Of a stretch of 24,886 nucleotides of DNA, positions 1 through 6,514 are shown piece by piece. The position numbers were made by a program, and so were the translations under genes. The notes under the pieces are model-generated. The model was not told the DNA's origin and ran no database searches. It saw only the letters and a list, made by a program, of their open reading frames with translations. Positions within the stretch are counted from its first letter, which is position 1, and each line of letters starts with the position of its first letter. Source of the stretch: Gammaproteobacteria bacterium (GTDB lineage Bacteria; Pseudomonadota; Gammaproteobacteria; DRJJ01); assembly GCA_011052255.1 (NCBI GenBank), contig DRJJ01000033.1:1-24886 (forward strand). Direction: 5' to 3'.

Positions 1-1
1 G

Positions 2-553
2 GTGTCGGTTGCATCAGTGATGACCAGCGTGCCGGACAAGGTTGCACATAAAGAAACAATTACATGTGAACGTGGCCAGCAATGGATCTGGGATGACGTG
101 ACTTTTCGAATCCTGCACCCCTCCGAGCAGATAAAGGGACAAATACGTAAAAAGAGCAATAACCATTCCTGCGTATTACTGATAGCAGGCAAGGGCGGTC
201 GCACGTTAATACCGGGTGATATCGAAAAAAAAGCCGAACGAAAATTATTGAAATATGATATTTCACAGTTGCAGGCCGACATACTGGTTGCACCTCACCA
301 CGGTAGTCAGACCTCCTCAACGCGTGCCTTTATTGCAGCCGTTGATCCTTCCTATGTGTTGTTTTCGGCCGGCTACCGCAACCGCTTTCACCACCCGTCG
401 GCCAAAGTGTATGAGCGATACCAGAAGACCGGGGCGGAGCTACTGCGTAGCAGTGAAACCGGCACCATGCAATTTCGGGTCAATCCGGGCAGTGGTATCC
501 AGCAGTCCGGATCGTACCGATTACAGGCCAGACGCTACTGGCATCATAAGTAG
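2..553 (+). CDS. comEC: ComEC/Rec2 DNA-uptake channel protein, C-terminal part (5' end outside window)
   Basis: Only the last ~183 residues are present and the frame is open to the left edge, so the GTG at position 2 is not a real start. The fragment reads as the C-terminal metallo-beta-lactamase-like domain of ComEC: an NNHSCVLLI strand, GGRTLIPGDI, then ADILVAPHHGSQTSST and a segment ending RNRFHHPS. These are the usual landmarks of this domain. In the family, ComEC forms the inner-membrane channel for single-stranded DNA uptake, and this domain is thought to act as a nuclease on the incoming strand. The gene often precedes exbB/exbD in Pseudomonas-like genomes, which fits what follows. The 162 bases after the stop contain a short inverted repeat (596-615) without a clear T-run, so I do not call a terminator. 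Confidence 0.9.
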   Translation: MSVASVMTSVPDKVAHKETITCERGQQWIWDDVTFRILHPSEQIKGQIRKKSNNHSCVLLIAGKGGRTLIPGDIEKKAERKLLKYDISQLQADILVAPHHGSQTSSTRAFIAAVDPSYVLFSAGYRNRFHHPSAKVYERYQKTGAELLRSSETGTMQFRVNPGSGIQQSGSYRLQARRYWHHK

Positions 554-715
554 CCTGTCTCGGGCAAAACCCATCTTTGTGAGCTGTATAGTTTTACCTG
601 AACAGGAAAACAGGTATTATTCCACAGGCATACAGCGACTATCTCGGCAAGACAGGCTGAAATAAATACAAGTAGTTGATTATTATAATTAATAACCAGA
701 AGGATTAATACCAAC

Positions 716-1351
716 GTGTGGGAAATAGTGTTATCCGGGGGCTGGACCATGGTGCCGATTATCGCCTGTTCGGTGATCGCGCTGGCTATCGTTGCAGAAC
801 GGTTCTGGACCCTGCAGAAAAAACGGGTCATACCCAAGCATCTGGTCGCCCAGGTGTGGCATTGGCATAACAGCAAACAGCTGGATATGGAGCACATCAA
901 ACAGTTGCGCAGTGGCTCACCTCTGGGGCGTGTTCTGGCCTCGGGTCTGGACAACCTTGGCCATGATCGTGAAATCATGAAAGAGGCGATAGAAGAGACT
1001 GGCCGCCATGTTATCCACGAGCTGGAACGCTATCTCAATTCACTTGGAACCATTGCCGCAATTACCCCGCTACTGGGTCTGCTGGGAACCGTGATTGGCA
1101 TGATCAAGGTCTTCACACAGCTGACCAGTAGCGAACTGGGTAATGTGAACAGCCTTGCAGGCGGAATTTCCGAAGCACTGATAACCACTGCGGCAGGCCT
1201 GGTAGTTGCCATCCCGACTCTGTTGTTCTATCGCTATTTCCGCGGCCGTATCGATGAGCTGGTTATAAGAATGGAGCAGGAAGCAATCAAGCTGATTGAG
1301 GTTTTACATGGTCAGCGTGAAAAAGACTCTTCTGTGGAGAGCTTGAGTTGA
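716..1351 (+). CDS. exbB: MotA/TolQ/ExbB proton channel family protein
   Basis: This is a 211-residue inner-membrane protein with the three-helix ExbB/TolQ pattern: helix 1 at about 8-28, then a cytoplasmic stretch, then helices near 105-130 (TIAAITPLLGLLGTVIGMIK) and 145-170 (ALITTAAGLVVAIPTLLF). With its ExbD-type partner it would form a proton-driven motor that energises an envelope process. Whether that is TonB-dependent uptake or something linked to the lipid A genes downstream cannot be read from sequence. The start is GTG at 716, preceded by AGAAGGA at 698-704. A perfect TATAAT lies at 684-689, but no convincing -35 sits at the right distance. Its 3' end overlaps the exbD start by four bases. 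The symbol follows the Pseudomonas-type synteny; tolQ-like is the alternative. Confidence 0.9.
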   Translation: MWEIVLSGGWTMVPIIACSVIALAIVAERFWTLQKKRVIPKHLVAQVWHWHNSKQLDMEHIKQLRSGSPLGRVLASGLDNLGHDREIMKEAIEETGRHVIHELERYLNSLGTIAAITPLLGLLGTVIGMIKVFTQLTSSELGNVNSLAGGISEALITTAAGLVVAIPTLLFYRYFRGRIDELVIRMEQEAIKLIEVLHGQREKDSSVESLS

Positions 1352-1764
1352 ACCTGAAACCCAAACAACAAGAAGAGCCGGACATAAACCTTGCTCCGCT
1401 GCTTGATGTAGTGTTTTTGTTGCTGATCTTTTTTATGGTATCAACCACCTTCAAGCGTGATACGACCCTGAAGGTGGATTTACCAGAATCCAGTTCTAAG
1501 CCAGTGGCCGCAAAAACAGATGTTATCGAACTGACTATTAACAAGGAAGGCCAGTATTACATCGGAAACAGGAAAATCATCAATAGTGAAATCAGTACAC
1601 TCAAGCGTGCCCTGACCCAGGAAGCTAAAGGCAGCGACAAAACACCATTAGTCATTCGTGCGGATGCGATGACACCTCATCAGTATGTTGTCCGTGCACT
1701 GGATGCTGCGCGTCAGTTAGGCATACTGAATCTGTCGATCGCCACCGTGCAGGCAAAAGAATAA
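1348..1764 (+). CDS. exbD: ExbD/TolR family biopolymer transport protein
   Basis: This 138-residue protein has one N-terminal transmembrane helix (about 15-35) carrying the conserved Asp of the family (D20 in LLDVVFLLLIFFMVSTTF), followed by a periplasmic domain. In ExbD/TolR this Asp is needed for proton coupling with the ExbB/TolQ channel. The start is TTG at 1348, overlapping the exbB stop (TTGA), a typical sign of translational coupling. No ATG fits the conserved N-terminus, so the rare start seems genuine. The stop at 1764 lies three bases before the first possible msbA start, so the energiser pair and the lipid A flippase are almost certainly co-transcribed. Confidence 0.9.
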   Translation: MNLKPKQQEEPDINLAPLLDVVFLLLIFFMVSTTFKRDTTLKVDLPESSSKPVAAKTDVIELTINKEGQYYIGNRKIINSEISTLKRALTQEAKGSDKTPLVIRADAMTPHQYVVRALDAARQLGILNLSIATVQAKE

Positions 1765-1767
1765 CAG

Positions 1768-3537
1768 GTGATGTCTGATCAGCCGCCAGTTCATCCGCCA
1801 GTTCAATCCGGGCTGAGTATCTATAGACGTCTATTATCCTATGTAAAACCTCATCGCAAGGTTTTTCTTATTTCCTTACTGGGCATGGTGGTGTTAGCTG
1901 GAACAGAGGCTGGTTTTGCCTATTTAATGAAACCGATAATGGATAGTGGTTTTGTTAATCACGATCCAGTCAGTGTACGTACGATCCCTTTATATCTGAT
2001 TGCGCTGTTTCTACTACGCGGTCTGGCCAGTTATGCTTCGAGTTTTGGTATGCAGTGGGTTGGTCGTGGTGTGATTGCCGATATGCGCGCGCAATTGTTT
2101 AGTCATTATCTGCAACTGCCAGCTGGCTATTTCGATCAGCGTAACAGCGGTGATCTGATTTCGGTTATTACCTTTAATATTGAACAGGTAGCCATTGCGA
2201 TAACCAATGCAATAACCATCCTGGTACGCGACAGCCTGACTGCTCTGGCCTTGCTGGGTTTGATGTTTTATCACAGTGGCCTGCTGACCCTGACCGTGCT
2301 ATTGATCGGCCCGATTGTTGGGCTGGTGATTTACAAAATCAGCCATCGTTATCGAAAAATCAGTAAAAATGTCCAGCACAGCATGGGTACAGTGACCCAT
2401 ATTACCCAGGAAGTGATTGATGGCCAGCGTGTTGTAAAAACCTTTGGCGGGCATGACTATGAACGGCATCGATTTGATGAAGTGAACCAGAACAACCGTC
2501 AGCAGTACCTTAAAATGACTTCGACCCAGTCGATCAGCGTTTCTTTTGTCCAGTTTCTGGCGGCTACCGTGCTGGCCGCCATCATCTACATGGCCACCCG
2601 GGATGAGGCCTCCAGCATTGCCACACCCGGCGCATTTATCTCGTTTATTACGGCAATGTTGCTGTTGATGCCAACACTCAAAAGACTGACCACAGTCAAT
2701 CAGTCTCTACAACGAGGTATAACAGCAGCCGAAAGCGTGTTTGAAATACTGGATACCGACCCCGAGCCTGACAAAGGTACAAAGCAACTGGGTCGTGTAA
2801 GGGGAGTCGTTCAGTACCAAAATATTGATTTTACCTATTCAGGTAGTCACGAACGTGTTTTAAAAGACATCTGTTTTAAGATGTCTGCTGGTGAAACTGT
2901 GGCGATTGTTGGTCGTTCAGGTAGTGGTAAATCCACATTGGTAAACCTGTTGCCACGTTTTTATGATTCGACAAAAGGAAAAATTCTTGTCGATGGGCAT
3001 AATATTCATGATTATAGTCTGTTTGACTTGCGCGAACAGATCTCGCTGGTAAGCCAGCATGTCACACTTTTTAATGATACGGTGGCACGAAATATTGACT
3101 ATGGCCAGCTTGAACAGACCGATGAAAGTCGTATTATTGCTGCAGCCGAGGCGGCACATGCGATGGAGTTTATTCGGGAGCTACCCGACGGTATTCATAC
3201 ACTGGTGGGTGAAGATGGGCTGAATTTGTCAGGTGGACAACGCCAACGTCTGGCTATTGCACGTGCCTTGTTAAAGAATGCACCTATCCTGATTCTGGAT
3301 GAGGCGACTTCGGCGCTTGATACAGAATCCGAACGACTGGTTCAACAGGGTCTGGAAGAGTTGATGGAAAACCGAACAACTCTGGTTATTGCACATCGGC
3401 TGAGCACAGTAGAAAAGGCAGACCGTATACTGGTACTGGATAGTGGCCAACTGGTAGAAAGTGGCACGCATACCGAACTGCTGGAAAAGAACGGGCACTA
3501 CGCGGCACTCTATCGTATGCAGTTCCAGGATGACTGA
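1768..3537 (+). CDS. msbA: Lipid A export ATP-binding/permease protein MsbA
   Basis: A 589-residue half-transporter: a six-helix ABC exporter membrane domain (about residues 20-325) followed by a nucleotide-binding domain. Visible motifs are Walker A GRSGSGKST (from residue 382), signature LSGGQ (487-491), Walker B ILILDE with D511/E512, and the switch His543 in AHRLST. MsbA flips core-lipid A from the inner to the outer leaflet of the inner membrane. The assignment over other exporters of this fold rests on length and on lpxK and kdsB immediately downstream; msbA-lpxK is also the E. coli order. The first possible start is GTG 1768, but ATG 1771 is equally plausible and differs by one residue. 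It follows exbD by three bases and precedes lpxK by eight. Confidence 0.93.
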   Translation: MMSDQPPVHPPVQSGLSIYRRLLSYVKPHRKVFLISLLGMVVLAGTEAGFAYLMKPIMDSGFVNHDPVSVRTIPLYLIALFLLRGLASYASSFGMQWVGRGVIADMRAQLFSHYLQLPAGYFDQRNSGDLISVITFNIEQVAIAITNAITILVRDSLTALALLGLMFYHSGLLTLTVLLIGPIVGLVIYKISHRYRKISKNVQHSMGTVTHITQEVIDGQRVVKTFGGHDYERHRFDEVNQNNRQQYLKMTSTQSISVSFVQFLAATVLAAIIYMATRDEASSIATPGAFISFITAMLLLMPTLKRLTTVNQSLQRGITAAESVFEILDTDPEPDKGTKQLGRVRGVVQYQNIDFTYSGSHERVLKDICFKMSAGETVAIVGRSGSGKSTLVNLLPRFYDSTKGKILVDGHNIHDYSLFDLREQISLVSQHVTLFNDTVARNIDYGQLEQTDESRIIAAAEAAHAMEFIRELPDGIHTLVGEDGLNLSGGQRQRLAIARALLKNAPILILDEATSALDTESERLVQQGLEELMENRTTLVIAHRLSTVEKADRILVLDSGQLVESGTHTELLEKNGHYAALYRMQFQDD

Positions 3538-3545
3538 GGACAGTT

Positions 3546-4535
3546 ATGAGCCTCTCACTGGAATCTATCTGGTATCGACGTCATCCGGTTGGTTTACTTT
3601 TGCTGCCACTGAGCTGGGTGTTTTTTCTGGTAGTTGTACTGCGTCGATTCTGTTATCGCACAGGTGTACTCAAACAACATAAAATTGCCTGCCCGGTTAT
3701 TATAGTCGGAAACATTACCGTTGGTGGTACCGGTAAAACACCGCTGGTCATCTGGCTGATTGCGTTCCTGAAAAAGCAGGGATACCACCCGGGTATCATC
3801 AGTCGCGGTTATGGCGGGCATGCGAGCACCTGGCCACAGCAGGTACGACCGGACAGTGACCCTTATATGGTTGGTGATGAGCCGGTATTGATGGCACAGC
3901 GCTGCCAGTGTCCGGTTGCAGTGGGGCCCGATCGTGTCGGGACCGCTCAAGCCTTGCTGGAACACAATCAATGCGACATCATTGTGTCGGATGACGGTCT
4001 GCAGCATTATGCACTGGCACGCGATATAGAGTTTGTTGTGATAGATGGCATCCGTCGCTTTGGAAATAATCGATGTTTACCATCAGGCCCATTACGTGAA
4101 CCGGTTAGTCGTTTGCGTGAAGCCGATTTCCTGGTGGTCAACGGTCTGGCCAACCGCGGTGAACATGCGATGGAATTGACCGGTACACGACTGATTAATA
4201 TGCTTGATGATCGACAAACGCGCGAGTTGTCAGACTGGAGTGGGAAACGAGTACACGCGGTAGCCGGTATCGGCAATCCAAAGCGGTTTTTTACTACACT
4301 GAACCGCGCCGGTCTGGACCTGGAAAGTCATGCATTTCGGGATCATTATGAATACAATCAGCGGGACCTTGATTTTACGGGTGATAACCCGGTAATTATG
4401 ACTGAGAAGGACAAGGTCAAGTGTTTACGCTTTGCCAACCGGAATTTCTGGTACCTGCCAGTCGATGCGCAGATCGATGAACGACTGGAAACACCTTTAT
4501 TGCGTAAACTGAACGCGTTAAACAAACAGCGGTGA
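3546..4535 (+). CDS. lpxK: Tetraacyldisaccharide 4'-kinase LpxK
   Basis: This 329-residue enzyme phosphorylates the 4' position of the tetraacyldisaccharide-1-phosphate precursor to give lipid IVA. It has an N-terminal hydrophobic helix (about 15-33, the membrane anchor), a P-loop VGNITVGGTGKTP beginning at residue 54, and the LpxK hallmark DDGLQHY. Length matches the family. The start ATG 3546 follows GAGGA overlapping the msbA stop region. It sits directly between msbA and the Trm112-like gene, an arrangement shared with E. coli (msbA-lpxK-ycaQ/ycaR-kdsB region). No missing motif is apparent. Confidence 0.95.
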   Translation: MSLSLESIWYRRHPVGLLLLPLSWVFFLVVVLRRFCYRTGVLKQHKIACPVIIVGNITVGGTGKTPLVIWLIAFLKKQGYHPGIISRGYGGHASTWPQQVRPDSDPYMVGDEPVLMAQRCQCPVAVGPDRVGTAQALLEHNQCDIIVSDDGLQHYALARDIEFVVIDGIRRFGNNRCLPSGPLREPVSRLREADFLVVNGLANRGEHAMELTGTRLINMLDDRQTRELSDWSGKRVHAVAGIGNPKRFFTTLNRAGLDLESHAFRDHYEYNQRDLDFTGDNPVIMTEKDKVKCLRFANRNFWYLPVDAQIDERLETPLLRKLNALNKQR

Positions 4536-4547
4536 TATAATACAATT

Positions 4548-4733
4548 ATGGATACAAAACTACTCGATATACTTGTCTGTCCTGTCTGTAAAAGCAAGCT
4601 TGTTTATCACAAGCAGGAACAGGAGTTAATTTGTCGTGCCGACCGGCTGGCTTTTCCGATTCGTGATGATATACCGGTCATGCTGGAAGAACAGGCACGC
4701 AGCCTGTTTGCCGATGAAGAGATCAAGGCCTGA
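4548..4733 (+). CDS. ycaR: Trm112/YcaR family small protein
   Basis: A 61-residue protein with the UPF0434/YcaR layout: MDTKLLDILVCPVCKSKL (a CPVC zinc-knuckle half), a single later Cys in ELICRADRLAFPIRDDIPVML, and an acidic tail. The second pair of Cys seen in true zinc-binding Trm112 proteins is reduced to one, as in E. coli YcaR. Its exact function is unsettled; Trm112 homologues activate methyltransferases. It is wedged between lpxK (12 bases upstream) and kdsB (8 bases downstream), its standard place. A TATAAT string occurs at 4536-4541, but it has no good -35 and is probably coincidental. Confidence 0.9.
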   Translation: MDTKLLDILVCPVCKSKLVYHKQEQELICRADRLAFPIRDDIPVMLEEQARSLFADEEIKA

Positions 4734-4741
4734 AATCTGCT

Positions 4742-5503
4742 GTGACTGATTTCAAGGTCGTTATACCCTCCCGGTATGATTCCAGTCGACTACCCGGTAA
4801 GCCTCTGGTAGACATTCGCGGTCGTACGATGATCGAACATGTCTATCGTCAGGCAGAGAAAAGCGGTGCCTCGGAAATTGTCATTGCAACAGATGATCAT
4901 CGCGTGCAGCAGGTAGCTGAAGCATTTGGCGCCACCGTTGAAATGACGCATGCCAATCATGCCAGTGGCACTGACCGGATTGCGGAGGTAGTAGCCAGAC
5001 GCGCGTGGGATAAGGATACGATCATCGTCAATTTACAGGGAGATGAGCCACTCATACCGCCGACGCTGATTCATGAGGTTGCGGCAGCACTACAAACCCA
5101 TCAACAGGCATCTGTGGCGACGCTGGCGACGCCCATTCATAAAAAAAAGGATATCTTCGACCCACATATCGTAAAGGTGGTGATGAACAGCGCTGGCTAT
5201 GCGCTGTATTTCAGTCGGGCAGCGATACCCTGGGACAGGGATTGTTTCAGCGACCAGGGCAACACCGAACCACCTGCCCACGAGTATTACCGTCATCTCG
5301 GCCTGTACGCCTATCGCGCGGCCATGTTACAGAAAATTACCAGCGAACAACCCTGTGTACTGGAACGCGCCGAGCAGCTCGAGCAACTACGTGTACTCTG
5401 GCATGGTGATGCGATACATGTCACGGTGATTGATGAACCACCTGGTCACGGTATTGATACACCGGAAGACCTGGAGCGTGTCAGAGCGATTATCGGAACA
5501 TGA
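4742..5503 (+). CDS. kdsB: 3-deoxy-manno-octulosonate cytidylyltransferase (CMP-Kdo synthetase) KdsB
   Basis: This 253-residue cytosolic enzyme couples CTP and Kdo to CMP-Kdo, the donor used to build the inner core on lipid A. The N-terminus FKVVIPSRYDSSRLPGKPLV is the CTP-binding signature of the family, followed by IVNLQGDEP and a C-terminal HGIDTPEDLERVR. GTG at 4742 is the only start that preserves the conserved N-terminus; its ribosome-binding site is weak, so coupling to the preceding gene is likely. It appears to be the last gene of the lipid A/Kdo operon, because the next substantial gene lies on the opposite strand. Confidence 0.95.
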   Translation: MTDFKVVIPSRYDSSRLPGKPLVDIRGRTMIEHVYRQAEKSGASEIVIATDDHRVQQVAEAFGATVEMTHANHASGTDRIAEVVARRAWDKDTIIVNLQGDEPLIPPTLIHEVAAALQTHQQASVATLATPIHKKKDIFDPHIVKVVMNSAGYALYFSRAAIPWDRDCFSDQGNTEPPAHEYYRHLGLYAYRAAMLQKITSEQPCVLERAEQLEQLRVLWHGDAIHVTVIDEPPGHGIDTPEDLERVRAIIGT

Positions 5504-5513
5504 CGAAGGAATC

Positions 5514-5552
5514 ATGAGTTTTCAGGAACAGCGCAGGGGTGATTCTGGGTAA
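5514..5552 (+). other. possible 12-codon micro-ORF or gene remnant after kdsB
   Basis: ATG at 5514 opens a 12-codon frame (MSFQEQRRGDSG) ending at TAA 5550-5552. It is preceded by AAGGA at 5506-5510, only three bases from the ATG, which is tighter than usual. It starts 10 bases after kdsB and ends before the tail of the opposite-strand gene at 5562. It could be a translated micro-ORF, the broken 5' end of a gene lost from this locus, or chance. Nothing in the peptide is recognisable. Confidence 0.2.
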
Positions 5553-5561
5553 TCAGATTTG

Positions 5562-5831
5562 TTACCATTTTACAGGTAGCTCAAGGGCCAGATATTCCGG
5601 GTGCGGTGAGCGGCCATCTTCATCAATAATCGGTACAGAAAAGGATAACGGTACACGCCTTCTTGGGTTGCCAAACTGATCACCCTGAATATTCTCCTGC
5701 TGAACACTTATTAATATCAGGGTACGGCCATTGTCCAGTATTTCGTGTATAACGCAGGCATGCCCCTGGTGCCGGGTTTCACATCCGAGCAATTTTTCCA
5801 GCTGTCCTGCAAGGTCTTCAGGTATGGACAT
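5562..5831 (-). CDS. conserved-type hypothetical small protein
   Basis: An 89-residue soluble protein of unknown function. I do not recognise a named domain. It starts MSIPEDLAGQLEKLLG, has a beta-rich middle (HACVIHEILDNGRTLILIS), then a polar motif IQGDQFGNPRRRVP and ends PEYLALELP. The layout (short helix, strands, RRVP-type loop) resembles uncharacterised proteins I associate with this neighbourhood in other gammaproteobacteria, but that is recollection. An upstream TTG (5846) extends the frame by five codons. I prefer ATG 5831 because AGCAGGA stands at the right distance before it. It is transcribed alone, divergent from the phosphatase gene. No signal peptide or membrane helix. Confidence 0.65.
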   Translation of the reverse strand: MSIPEDLAGQLEKLLGCETRHQGHACVIHEILDNGRTLILISVQQENIQGDQFGNPRRRVPLSFSVPIIDEDGRSPHPEYLALELPVKW

Positions 5832-5891
5832 AATTATCCTGCTCAATATTCAGTGCCAGGCCGAAGGCATGATTGTCGTTAACCAGATGGG

Positions 5892-5897
5892 TATAAT
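5892..5897 (+). promoter_or_regulatory. candidate -10 box for the phosphatase gene
   Basis: A perfect TATAAT lies in the divergent gap between the hypothetical gene and the phosphatase gene. The -35 is weak at standard spacing. Transcription from here would begin near 5904, which makes the ATG at 5905 an unlikely translation start and favours ATG 5959. Confidence 0.4.
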
Positions 5898-5958
5898 GTA
5901 AGATATGCTGAAACTATTCAAGAAAACAAGCAGAAAAGTCACACAGGTGGATCCGAAT

Positions 5959-6435
5959 ATGGTCAAGGTACTTTTTGTCTGTATGGGCAACATCTGCCGC
6001 TCTCCCACCGCGCAGGGTACATTCGAAAAGCGTGTGGAGGAGTCCGGCCTGGCTGACCGGATTTTCAGTGATTCTGCCGGCACCCATGCCTACCATGTCA
6101 GTGAGCCGCCGGACCATCGGGCACAGCTCACCGCCCAAAAACGCGGCATCGACCTGAGCAAACAACGCGCCAGACGGTCTGTTGTGGAAGATTTTACCGA
6201 CTTTGACTTTATTCTGGCAATGGATAAAAGTAATTATCACGATTTACTGAAACAGTGCCCACCAGAACAACAGGGCAAGGTCCATTTGTTTCTGGCATTT
6301 GCGGAGCAAACCGACACAGACGAAGTGCCAGACCCTTATTATGGTGGCCATGCAGGGTTTGACCGGGTGTTTGATCTGGTTGAAGAGGCCTCTGTCGGGC
6401 TGATGGAACATATCAGAAAACAGCATTCGCTATAG
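5959..6435 (+). CDS. low-molecular-weight protein tyrosine phosphatase
   Basis: This 158-residue cytosolic phosphatase has the P-loop CX5R right after the start (VCMGNICRSPTA, C8 nucleophile, R14) and the general-acid DP motif at D125-P126 followed by two Tyr (DPYYGG). These are the complete active-site elements of the family. Bacterial members dephosphorylate tyrosine kinases and other proteins; the substrate here is unknown. An in-frame ATG at 5905 would add 18 basic residues. I choose ATG 5959 because AGGTGG precedes it, the family normally begins a few residues before the P-loop, and a TATAAT lies only seven bases before 5905. A phosphatase of this kind also follows kdsB in Pseudomonas, so its position is inherited. 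It converges on rne. Confidence 0.92.
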   Translation: MVKVLFVCMGNICRSPTAQGTFEKRVEESGLADRIFSDSAGTHAYHVSEPPDHRAQLTAQKRGIDLSKQRARRSVVEDFTDFDFILAMDKSNYHDLLKQCPPEQQGKVHLFLAFAEQTDTDEVPDPYYGGHAGFDRVFDLVEEASVGLMEHIRKQHSL

Positions 6436-6468
6436 ACTGTCTGCTATCTTACTCCTGACTCAGCATGT

Positions 6469-6507
6469 TATCCCCTCACTCTGATCTTTCAGCCAGGGGA
6501 GGGGATA
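6469..6507. terminator. inverted repeat between convergent phosphatase gene and rne
   Basis: A perfect 9-bp inverted repeat, TATCCCCTC at 6469-6477 and GAGGGGATA at 6499-6507, with a 21-base loop. It lies in the 79-base gap between two convergent stop codons, the expected place for a shared terminator. No T-run follows on either strand, so it may be only an mRNA 3'-end stabilising hairpin. Confidence 0.4.
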
Positions 6508-6514
6508 CGAATAG

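Noticed and set aside
596..615. inverted repeat after comEC as a terminator
   Set aside because: It has only five paired bases with a ten-base loop and no T-run.
255..665. 136-codon frame on the + strand overlapping the end of comEC
   Set aside because: It is in another frame of the clearly conserved ComEC domain, with no recognisable protein features.
4536..4541. TATAAT as an internal promoter before ycaR
   Set aside because: It has no acceptable -35 and would leave seven bases of leader; the gene is well placed for read-through from lpxK.
5905..5958. N-terminal extension of the tyrosine phosphatase from ATG 5905
   Set aside because: A TATAAT lies seven bases upstream, so a transcript from it would start at about this ATG, and the family start with a good ribosome-binding site is at 5959.
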